Source: Tridacna crocea
Taxonomy: Eukaryota > Mollusca > Bivalvia > Cardiida > Cardiidae
Length of the DNA stretch: 64,000 nucleotides
Assembly (NCBI GenBank): GCA_943736015.1
Contig: OX031061.1
Span: forward strand, 11,851,290 to 11,915,289
Direction of reading: 5' to 3'
Part shown: positions 32,001 through 44,000 of the stretch, one piece after another
Layout of the letters: each line of letters opens with the position of its first letter
Position numbering within the stretch: the stretch's first letter is position 1
Translations under genes and position numbers: made by a program
Notes under the pieces: generated by a model
Told to the model about the DNA's origin: nothing
Seen by the model: only the letters and a program-made list of their open reading frames with translations
Database searches by the model: none

Positions 32001-35000
32001 AAAGTCGGGTAAAATTTCCTTTACATGCCTAGATCACAGGTTAATTTGTGCCGGAAATGTGTGGTAATTGCTTGTTTCACACCTCGGCGGACGCAGACTT
32101 GGGCAATCAACAGGTCACAATGGACTGGTATATTAAACAACACGTGTCATATTACTCTAAGCAGTTAATTGGCCATTATTGTTTGTTTCTTCTTAAATTT
32201 TGATTGACCACGTTAACTGATGCGGTGATAAGGGAACCAATCAGATATTACTACGTTGACATTATAGAACTGAAATTCACGTAATAAATTCTGGTTAAAC
32301 GCGAGTCCTCACGTAAGAAAAAACAAAAAAAAAAAAACATTATCCACTTAACTTGTGTAAAATGACAAGATTTGAAGTTATTTGCTACCCTTATTGATAA
32401 TTATTGTCAAATCACGCGGAAATACCCATCCACAAATCAACACACGTAAAAAAATGCTCGATGCAAAAAACACGGAAACCCATGACACAACAAAATGTTC
32501 CTAGTGACATTGCCCGATCAGTGTCACTTTATACTGTCTTTTCTGCTTTTTAATGACTTTAAACAGTAAATTTCCACAGGTATCTTTTTTTAACAAAGTT
32601 TTGTGCAACAAATCATTAATATTGACAACTTTACCTCTAGCAGAGAACAATTATTGTCATAGCATATTATGACATCTTACCCCTAGATTTACAGCTCCAG
32701 GGGTAAGTGAACCATTGAAACAAAAAAAGCTACTGGGATAAGTGTTCACTTATATAAGTCTACCTCACTGTTTATATACTACTGAGTGAATAACTTTTTG
32801 TCTACAAAGTCTGACTCGCCTGCCACACTGACTTAATTTGAGAATAATTGAGGTTAAAATATAATAAAGGGAGGTAATCATGTAATAGAAAATTTTCTCC
32901 ATTCACTTGTGCATATCATTTATTATGTATGATAATAAAAGAATGTTGTTTGGTACAGAAGTACTCTCAAAAGTCCTCATGTTTTTATGCAACATTGTGG
33001 TAAAAGGAGCACTGTCCCAGGAAGTAGCACTTAACAAATTTTCCTTTCTCCCCTGCTGTATTTTCTGCATTGTAAGATTAAAACAAAATTGTGTGTTATA
33101 TGTTAAAAAAGTAACCATTCATCAAAGGAAACCAAGAAATCAATCTGTGCTTTTATGCAAATCTTGTGGGAAAATGAGCACTATCCCAGGAAATGGTATA
33201 GAGCAAATGCTCCTTTTCCCTTAATATTTCTACAATATAAGATTAAATATATAGATGATTTATTATTGTTGACATAATTATGTGAATGAAAGTTTGAAAC
33301 TATGAGTTAACAGTAAAGTTTGTTCAATGCTACATGTGCATATTTATTTATTTTTTTAAACCAACTTTACACGCTTATTTTGTCTATTATTTTTTGTAAG
33401 AAAAAGTTGTTGGCCATTATTTTACTTGGGCCAGAGCTAGCACTGCATTTATACTCGGGGATTTCACAATTTCATTTGGCAAAGTGTTCCAAGTATCAAC
33501 AACACGATTAGTGAATGAATTTTTTCTTGTTTCGGTTCTAGTATAACTTTTAAAGAGTTTTAGGTCATTTCCTCTGGTGCGAGTAGAAATGTTTCTTTTT
33601 AGTAGATTTAGTTTTGAAGTGGTATCGTATTTGTTCAGTATCTTAAAGGTTTGTAGCATATCAGCACGAATTCTACTATATTCCAACGTTGGTAATCCAA
33701 GTTGTTTAAGTCTTTCACTGTATGGTAGATGTCTTAACCCAGGAATTAATTAACCGTTGACCTACTTCACCAGAAATCGAAACATGGTGATCTTATCAAT
33801 GCGCATGTCTCGGCAGAAATCGCAGTATCTTTTGACACACTACAGGATGGTTTAGTTGCAAATTTTGCTGTTAAACAAACGCACCTTGATCGAAGTTGGC
33901 TGTATAGGGTTAGGGAACCAGAATGTACAAAATTCAAATTCCGTTGAGTGTGCATGCCTGACTAATGAAAGTCGCCGTGTTAGGTGTTTACAAATTATGC
34001 TGGATTTATTTACGTTGGGAAAAAGGTAAATTCCCATTAATAGGTATTTTGCAGCATATTTTGTGTGCTCTTAAAGATTAATCATTTATCTAACGATCCA
34101 TGCCCATTTTATTAGCTGTCACTGGAAACTTTGTCGCATAGAGCCGTTCGAAAAAGATGTGGGTAAAATCATATTAATTCCAGAAGTGTTTAAAGAGGGC
34201 TGATATGAAGGCCTGCGGAGACCAGAAACAAAAACAGCATCGGAGCAGGCTGAAGGTAGTAGGACTGTAAGTAGAGAGGCTACACTGGCCTTTACTGTCT
34301 GCAGCCCAATAGACAGTTACTGCAACTTATTAAGACTATATAAGTGTTAAGAAAACTTCCTTCGTCAACTGCAAGTTTTAACAAAAGACAAACAATTATC
34401 AGATATACATGACATGTCAAAGGATTAGTCTCAATAATGAGACGCCCCGGTGATCTTTTTCATATTTGGACATTTACTGTACACCGTACCGTCTCAAGTC
34501 TATCGTAAATTTTCCGGTAGCAAATATAGAGCGCTATAATGACTTTCGGTTTCGTCCGTTTTATCTGTATTGCAGCGAAATGCAAATAACTTTTAGTAAT
34601 AAACATGACAAAGAACAAATTGTTAAACTATTGATGACTTAAAGAGCTTATAGAAATTGTTTATAACATGTTCATCTCGGAAAAATCACAGACGAAATTT
34701 ATCGTGCGTGGCTGCCATTTTGTATGTTTTCGGGAACGTAAACAACTCGAGTTACTGATGAAATGCACCGTGTTTTCTCAGGATCAGGGATTACACTGAA
34801 AATATTTGTATGTTAAACGAAGGAATATTGAATGCGCAAGCAACAGGTATGTTTAAATCCTAGTTTTGTGCTCTATTAGCAAAATTATGGGAGTTCAAAC
34901 TTGCACACAAAATATGTGCGGAACCTTCAACTGATTTTGTCCGGATTGTCTCTGTACCCAGAGGCGACCAGTCGAAAAGTAACATCACCTTTGGGGACAG

Positions 35001-38000
35001 TTATCTGTACTAATTGGTTTGCCTACTTTAATATATTTTAGCTGCTAAGATTGTAAAAGAAAATCAAGCATTAACAAAGCCGTTTGTTCTAGCGGACGAA
35101 TATTGGACGCAATTTGATTGTGTAACGTGCAACGACCTGGTCACCCATCCAGGCACTAATCTAATGCATGTTGCTTAACTGTCACGGAGAGAAATGCACC
35201 AAACTGCATCGCTGTAAAAGCTAGCTCAACAGCAAGGCAGGTTTCAAGTGCTTATATATCTAACCTCTCTCCGTGACATTTGTTAACCAGCAAAAGATGG
35301 CTCAGTTTAAATTATTTTTGTGCTTTAAATAACAAGTGAATGTCAGAGCTGCGGATTGGCAACTATCTTTCGATGTTAATAGTACGTGCAGCTACTACTC
35401 AAACTCCTACGTGACTGAAAAAGGGGGTGGGAATTCATTCATACACCATTATCCAATTTGCAGTGGTGGGCCAATGATTGACTATAGCCGAAAGTCATTG
35501 GGTTTTGGCTTCCGATTGAGATAAGCTATTGAGAAATCCCGGAATCGATTGTAGTCGGTACCAAAGCTCGTTCAGTCGCGAAACGTGAATACTGCTGGTT
35601 TTTACTTTTTCGCGTTTGGTTTTGTGACTTGCATTAATTACACTCTAGAATCCAACATTGTGATAACAAACACGAAAATTGGGCAATAAAATGAAAAACA
35701 TTTTTTTCCATGGATTTCTTGACAAACTTGACAACTCGGCAAGTTTCTCATTTGATCCCTGAGCCTGGGTTTTTAATGCTCAGAAATTTTAAATGACATG
35801 TCTTTGACGCTGAAAAAGATATGCCTAATTGTCTGTCTGATGCGTGAAATTATGGTCTAGAGCTCCATATAAACTTACTTGCATGCATCCGGCAGAAATA
35901 TGGACTAAACACGATCAGTATAAAATGCGAAGGGCACGCGCATAATCTAATGAAGCTGGCGTGTCATTTATGACAAGGTAACAAAGGTGTTAAACTTCTT
36001 ATCTAGTGTAAAGTGACAGATTTTAAAGTTAACTGCAATTCAAAATGACTAACTGATGTCAAATCATGTAGTAATACTTCTCCAAAAATTAATTGACACG
36101 AAAAATTGATGGTAAAAAAAAACGTGAAAACCCATGACACTACAATGATCGATGTGGAATCGTCCATTCAGAAGGACTTCAAACCATCTTCTCATCTTTA
36201 ATAATGAAATTAAACAGTGAATATACACAAGTAACTAAATAAAACAATAAGTCAAGTCAAGAGTGAAGGAAATTGTTGTTTTATGAAATGAAAATATAGA
36301 TCTAAAGCTGGGGGGGGGGGGGAAGGGGAGTTTTTTTTTTTTTTTTTTTTAAGATTTTCTTAGGTTTTAGCATATCATATCTTTCATTCGATTCAAGACT
36401 TTTTCAGCTTTGAAATGCTAAAAGTGGATCTCATTAGGGGAATTTAAAGGTTAAGAAATAGCTAAATCTCAGGAGCTTCCGGGGGCCTAACCCCCTGGCC
36501 AGGCGTTGCCCTGGACCCACCGGGGGCCCTAGCGGCCCCCTTGCCCCCCCAGCTCAATTTTCAGTATTTTCAGTTTTTTTAACTTTTACCCCTGCTTAAG
36601 TTATTAGTCGAATAAATTGACTTGAAATAAATGACCTCTATTACCATATATTACACGCTTGAATTATTGTCCGAACTTAGCTTCGGCTAGTGTCATCTGC
36701 ATGCGGAACTATGTGCACATTTCTGGACTCTTTAGGAAGCCAACAGATTTATAGTGTCTTCAAAAAATACTTAATTCTTAAAACATCTAAAATGAAAATC
36801 ATTTTGTTGGTTTAAACTGGTAATAGGTGGCGAGTGACTCGGATCTAAGATGTACTTTCTGTGCAGCCTGATCTTAATCTATGCCATCCGCAAAAGGTTT
36901 TTGATTTGGCTATAGCGCAGTAAGGGTTAAACCAACATTTACAGTTAACATAACTTCCGTATGGTTTGATTATACCCGATGATTTCAATATTCACGTTTT
37001 AATTAATCTTTGCATAAAGGTCAATTTCAGGTCAATCTATATCAGTAATTATACTTTGTTTTCTATGGTGTTGACCTTCTTGTATCTTATAGTTAGCACT
37101 AAGGGCCCCCACAGACGTAAACTGAAATCACCTCTTCTTTTTTCATTTTCTAATTACAGGCTTATCCGAGTTGTCATTAGTAAAGAACAAATTGGAAGAT
37201 TACAAATGTGATGCAAATGAGGCTCTTTTTTTCAAATTAGGTAAGTTTAATAATGTTTAATATTTAGTTTTTGTTTTAGGTTAGTAACTGATAAAATTCA
37301 TGTCTGAGTTACAGTTCTCTGGTGTTCTGAAATATGTTTTCCATGGCTGTACCTCTTCCACCTGTACTGGCACAATCTTCTGTGCTCCTGAATGTCCAAA
37401 AGGAATGTGCGAAAGGAATATATATCAGAACACAATGCACTGTTCTGGAAGTATGTTCTGAGTAGAGAATGTTTGGAACATTGTTCTGAACTATGTCAAA
37501 GTGAAAGTACATTGCCATGATGGTTGTTGCAAGAGCTTCTTACCGTCTTAGCTTAGTTAAGGATATAGTTAGCTGCGGAGAGGTAGTAAGGTGGACTGTA
37601 CAATACCCCTATTTATGGCATTCATATCATAAAAAGACAAATGCAAATTTAGCCATCTTGTATCACCTAGCAACTGTTCAGCAATTAGAACAGTCAGAAC
37701 ATGTTCTGAAGAGCATGGCACAGTGCCCCGAAATACTCCATTGACCTAGAACATGTTCGAAGTGTTCTGAGTTGCAAAAGGAATACGCCCCCATGTAGAA
37801 TGAGACCTCAGATTTATTGTTTAGACAAGGACATGTGTCATCTTGCTCTCAGGTCTGTTGACTGTGAATAAAATATTAGGTTATTTAAAAAAAAACATGG
37901 TAATTATCCTCTTCTTGAGAGATATTATTTTTAACGCTTTCCCAGACAATCCCGACTTTTGATGCTCCTAAAAGAGGAGGCCTTTGAAAACATTGTGGGA

Positions 38001-41000
38001 AAAGAATAAAATGCTGGGTACCAGCATTTTATCCTTTTCCTGCAATGTTTTCTACCTAATCAAAGAAAAATAATTTGGTATGAGCCACATTATAATTTGT
38101 CATCTGCAAATGCTTTCAATTCAGACTAGTCTATAATTTTGTTGTGTAGTAATGGGTTAATTTTTACATACCTAGCAGTGAAATCCTAGAGTTTCCCAGT
38201 GTAATTTGGTTGGTTGTATTGGGGTTTAACAGCTAAGGTCATATCATGGCGGTCGGTGACGCACATGTGTTTTCCTGGCTTTCTCACGCCGGTACTTACA
38301 CTACTTTCTTTCCAAAGCCACTGACTACTTTTCTCACATGCGTCAGCAGAGGTGAGAGGCTAAAATACACCGGAAAGAAAGTTCGCCTCAACCGGGTATC
38401 GAACTCACAACCACCAGGTCATGAGTCCGACACGCTCGCCACTGAGCCACGGGCTTCCCAGTATAGTAAATTTTGATATCATCACTTGTGACGACTGACG
38501 ATATCAACTTTCACTTTCACTTCCTGCCGTAATTTAGGAACTACTTTTTTTTTTCATTATGCACTTAAAGATAGTGTTAACCCATTACCACACAAGAAAA
38601 TTTTGGACTGGTCCAAATTGAAAGCATTTGCAGACGACAAAATAAAGGTGACTGAAAAGTAGAAATTTGTTCTGGGAAGGGTAGAAAAGATTGTGGGAAA
38701 AGGAGAAAATGCTGGTTACCAGCATTTTCTCCTTTTCCCACAGTGTTTTCAAAAGGCTTCTTTCTCAGGGGCGTCAAAAGTAGGGATTGAGTGGTAATGG
38801 GTTAATTGTAAGTTTTATATTTTCAACCAGTAGTCTCGTTTTGTTCTTTGAACCCTTTACTCCATAGATACTCATTTTGACGTATCAACAATAGACAACT
38901 TTTGAAAACATTGTGGGAAAAGGAGAAATTGCTCGTGACAAGCAATTTCTCCTTTTTTTCACAATGTTTTCTACTCAATCAGATATTTGTATCCCCATTT
39001 GTCCATATTTTTGACATCATATCTTTATTTGCTGCTGTAATGAAAGAGCCTAAAATTGACACATCAGGTAAAGGGTTAAATTATGTATTCGCAAATGCTC
39101 TCTTCTTCAAAGTCGTTAAAAGTCAGAATTGTGTGTGTTTGGTAAAGAGTTAAGCAAAGCAGGACTCCATGTGTTTGACTTGCAGAAATAAAATGCATTT
39201 GCAGACAGAAAATAAAATCAAGTCTTGATGACAAAACTTGTCTTTTATTGCGATAATGTTCCAGTTAGAGGAAAATACGCTCGTGACAGATATTCACTCC
39301 TTTTCTAACAATGTTTTTAAATCATGCTTATTTATCCCCTAACCAAACAATCCCAAGTTTTAATAAGTCTGAGAAAGGGAACTTTTGAATAATTGTGGGA
39401 AAAGGAGAAAATGCTAGTGCTGTAACCAGCATTTTCTCTCTTTCCCACAATGTTTTACAAGTTTTAATATACAAATCCCAATTTTCATGCCACAGTTACT
39501 ATATTGTCTGTACACGCTTTCAATTTGGACCAGTCTCAAATTTTGTTGTCAGTTTACAAGTAAGGTTTTTGACAGATTGGAAGGTTCGATGAAGGGTTAA
39601 TGAATTAGACAGCTTATTCTTAATTTCTGTGACTGTTTTCAGTGAGAAATGAAGAGGACTTGTACAGCAATGATGTCTTTCAGCCAGACATGTCCCATCA
39701 AATATTTGGCGATCAGTAAGCTTTTTTTGTCCTCGCTTGTATATTTTGTTTGCTTTTTTTTGTTAGCTTACCTGAGCTCCGAGTGAGCTGTTGTGATAGT
39801 GCTGTGTCTGTCATCCATTGTCAACTTTTAACCTTGTGTACACTCCAGAGGCCACATTTTTCGCCCAATACTCATGAAACTTAGAATGTCTGCCTCGCTG
39901 AAATTTTGGACAAGTTCGAAATTGGGTCATGTCGGGTTAAAACTTTCAGTCCGATACTCATGAAAGTTGGTCAGAATGTTTGCCTCAGTGATATCTCTCG
40001 GATGAGTTTGAAAATGGGCCATGTTAGATAAAAAACTAGGTCACCAGGTCAAATGGTAGAAAAACCTTTTGTACGCTCTAGAGCCCACATTTTCTGTCCA
40101 AAGCTGTTGAAAGTTGGTCAGAATGTTAGTGTTGATGATATCTTGGACGAGTTTGAAAATGGGTCATGTTGGGACAAAAACTAGGTTACCAGGTGAAATC
40201 TTGGAAAAACCTTGTATACGCTCTGGATGCCACATGTTCAGTCCAACACTCTTGAAAATTGATGTCTCATTATCTCCCACTAGATGGCATTCTATAAATA
40301 CTCCTCTAATTTGGGCATCCTAGTCACAGAACCGAACCACTTTCCTACACAACAACCGTTACTTTGAATTTAAAACTAAAATAAAGATTTACTCAATAAT
40401 ACGCTACTTCTTGCAATTCACTCAGCTTTGATCAGCAGTTTAGAGAAATCTGGAGCTAAAGCAGGTCTCATTTCTCCTCAAACATATTGATAAAAGCTAT
40501 TTTCAACATCGCTACTTTGTAGCCCGTAATATTACAGTCTGCCCGCTTTCATGGGTAGTGATCATATAAGACAGGTCGAATCTTCGAAGAATATGACATG
40601 CGTAGACATCTCATGAAATCATAAAACCTGGCATCTTTGTGAGCCAAGGTTACGATCACTACATGGATCTTACCTTGGCGGATCGAGGCTGATTTCCAGA
40701 TTTCCGCGATACGCTCGATCCGCCAAGGATAGAGTAGCGAAGTCAATCACCACCCTTGGCTTGCGAAGATGAAAACCAGGGTATGTTTGGTAATTTAGCT
40801 TAAATTGGGTTTCACATCAGTTGTAATACAAATACAGGTTCAATTTTTTTCATTTTCAAACCTTTTTCTTGGTGACAATGGCGCAGAGAAAAAGGTTTGA
40901 AAAAGAAAAAAAAAAAATAGATTTAACCCATTACTACACAATCCCTACTTTTGATGACCCTGAGAAAGAAGCCTGTAGAAAACATTGTGGTAACCAGCAT

Positions 41001-44000
41001 TTTCTCCTTTTCCCACAATGTTTTCTATCCTTCTCAGAACAAACTTCAAAATTTTAGTCACCTTTATTTCGTTGTTTGTAAATTTATGCTTTCGATTTGG
41101 ACAAACCTAAAATTTTGATGTATGATTATGACTTGATCATTTAAGCCGCTACCAAACAATGCCGTGGGACACTGAAAATTGAGATTGTGTGGGAAAAGGG
41201 TAATGTTTCATTTCTTAAAATGTAGATTGTGCACTATCTTTCAGAGAGATGATATTTGGTTACAAAGATCTACAGGTGCAGATGTATTATAGTGCAGCCA
41301 AACTGAACACATACATGGGTATGACCTACACAGATAAAGTGACCCCAGAGAAAGATGATGGGCTTACTGTAAATGCTTGTATTAATAGTTTAACCCCCTT
41401 CTTTCCCCCCCCCCCCCCCCCAAAAAAAAAAAAAAAAAAAAAGATTTTTTTTTTACCCTTTACCACACAATGAGGACTTTTGACAACCCTGAGAGGTAGT
41501 CGCCTTTTGAAATTTTGAAAACTTTGTGGGAAAAGGAGGAAATGCTGGTAACCAGCATTTTGTCCTTTTCCGACCCTTCCCAAATCAAATTTCCATTTTT
41601 TCAGTCAAATTTATTTTGTTGTCTGCAAATGTTTGGAATTTGAACAAGACTATGAATTTGTCGTTTGGTAAAGAGTTAAACACAAGATAAAGGGAAAGAT
41701 GATTAGCAGACTCTAAATATTGGTCTTAGCTATTTACCAAAACACCAACATTTTAACTTTTAACAAATGACAAAGTTTTGGTCATTACGGATTCAAATAC
41801 AACAAAACGAATGTGACTGTAAGACTGAAATTTGTTTTAGCAATGGTACAAGGGAAGAAAAACATTGAGGGTATCAGTATTTTTCCCCTTTTCCCACAAT
41901 ATTTTCAGAAGGCTCCTTTTTCAGGGTTGTTTGATTTTGAGATCATGAAGTGAGGGGTAAACAAACAGCCCATTGTGTGAAAGGTGGGAATTGCCACATA
42001 GTTTAACCCATTACCACACAATCCCTACTTTTGACGACCCTCTAGAAAACATTGTGGGAAAAGGAGAAAATGCTGGTTACCAGCATTTTCTCCTATTTCC
42101 ACATTTTCTGCCCTTCACAAAACAAAATTCAAATTTTCAGTCACTTTTATTATGTCGTTTACAAATACTTTCAATTTGGACAAGTCTAAAATATTTTTGT
42201 TTGGTAAAGGGTTAACCATTCACCAAACAATCCCTGGATTTCACAACCATGAAGAGGAAGCCTTTTGAAAACATTGTTGGAAAAGGAGAAAATGCTAGTT
42301 ACCAGCATTTTTGCCTTTTCCCACAATGTTTGCTACACTGTCAGAGATAAAATCTATCATTTTAGCTACATTTGATTTGTCATCTGCAAATCCTTTGCAT
42401 TTGGTGATTCCAAACTTTTGTTGTTTGGGAAAGAGTTAATAATTTACCATTCAAACTCAAGATTTAATAACCCTGAGAAAGAAGCCTTTTAAAAACGATC
42501 ATGCAGAAAGGAGAAAATGCCGGTAGCTACCATTTTCTCCTTTTCCCACAAAAATTTCTACTGTTTGATGCACAGATTTCATATTTTGGTTCACATTTAA
42601 TTTGTCACTAGCAAATGTTTTCAGTTTAGATTTTTCTAAAATTTTGTTGTCTGGTAGATGGTTAAATCTTTACCAAATGAGAAAATTTGGACTAGTCCAA
42701 AACATTTGCAGACGACAAAATAAAATTTATGTGGATCAAGTACATGTATTGAAATTTGATTTAGGAAAGGTAGAAAACATTGTAGGAAAAGGAGAAAATG
42801 CTGGTTTCCAGCATTTTCTTCTATTCCTACAATGTTTTCAAAGGCCTTATTTCTCATGGTAAAGAGTTAATTGTTTACTACATAGTTCTTAGAGTGAATA
42901 ACTTTGAGGAAGAACCCATTCCATAGGCGTAACCAGGAAAAATTAAATTATACGCACATCGAAGTTGGCCATTTTTTCAGGCAGGTGACGAGAACAATTC
43001 GGAATCAGCCAAATGGAATCGGAGCCATAAAATCAAGATATTTCTGATCTTGGCTGTTCTAGAAACTCAACTTTTTTACATTATGCACATGCGTGGTGTG
43101 CGTAATAGAAGTTACGCCTATGCATTCCCAAAACAATTTCCAATTTTTTGAGTCTCTGATTCAGGGTTCTTTCAGTTTGGCCAAGTCTAAAAATTTTGTC
43201 CTATGGTTAAAAGTTCAAGTTATGTTAGGTAAGATGCCCATTGCTAGTGCATGTCTCAAAATAATCTTTTACAGGCTGATAATGTTCTAGATACCCTGTC
43301 CAAACAGATACCACCTGGTTTCTATAGCAACATGGATGACTTTAGTGCTGCACTAGCCAAAGATACAACATTCAAGCCCTTCGGAGAGTTGTTACATACG
43401 TACACCATCACGAAAGGTGAAAAAAAAACTTTTTCTTTACTCCATGATTCACCTTTATGGTTATGATGATTCAAAACATCATCTTCATCCTTGAGACTAG
43501 CAGTATTTTGGACAAGTTGGCTCTTTACTACACAAGAAAATTTTAGACTGGTCAAAATTGAAAGCATTTGCAGGCAACTAAAAAAATGTGACTGAAATAG
43601 TGAAATTTGCCTCGGGAAGGGTAGAAAACATTGCAGGAAAAGGAGAAAATGCTGGTTACCAGCATTTTCTCCTTTTCTCACAATGTTTTCAAAAAGCTTC
43701 TTTCTCAGGGTCATCAAAATCCAGGATTGTGTGGTAATTTGTTAAACCACTGTTAATGAAAATTTCTTGGTTTTTGTTTTCAATTTCATAGTTGTTCTTC
43801 AGCATTATAATCCATGTGTGCCATTCCCTGGCAATAGGCAGCTTATTGCATCCCTCTGGTCCAAAGTACCAAGCTATCACATACTTACAGATCCTTCATA
43901 GCCACTTTTTAACCCTTTTAGGCTGATTTTGACTAAAAAAATTTGCAGATGGGTGATTTTCAAAAAAATGAAGTCAAAGTGTGACATAGAGGTCAAAATT

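Noticed and set aside
32900..33235. Two further TPM copies inside the 31667-33445 hAT-like element
   Set aside because: AACATTGTGGTAAAAGGAGC and CTTGTGGGAAAATGAGC look similar, but there is no TTAA end and the stem pairing is poor. At most ancient debris.
33417..33686. A separate 89-aa host gene on the minus strand
   Set aside because: The peptide (TRTRGNDLKLFK, RVVDTWNTLPNEIV) is the post-RT region of a LINE. Its last codons are the inserted hAT-like terminus.
36966..37211. An alternative HAT1 start within the 81-codon frame covering exon 2
   Set aside because: It reads exon 2 in another frame. The LSELSLVKNKL frame is the one conserved with HAT1.
37690..37765. A p53 or steroid-receptor response element
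   Set aside because: GAACATGTTC occurs twice, but 50 bp apart and without the required spacing to partners, within a repetitive motif cluster. Reported only as a cluster.
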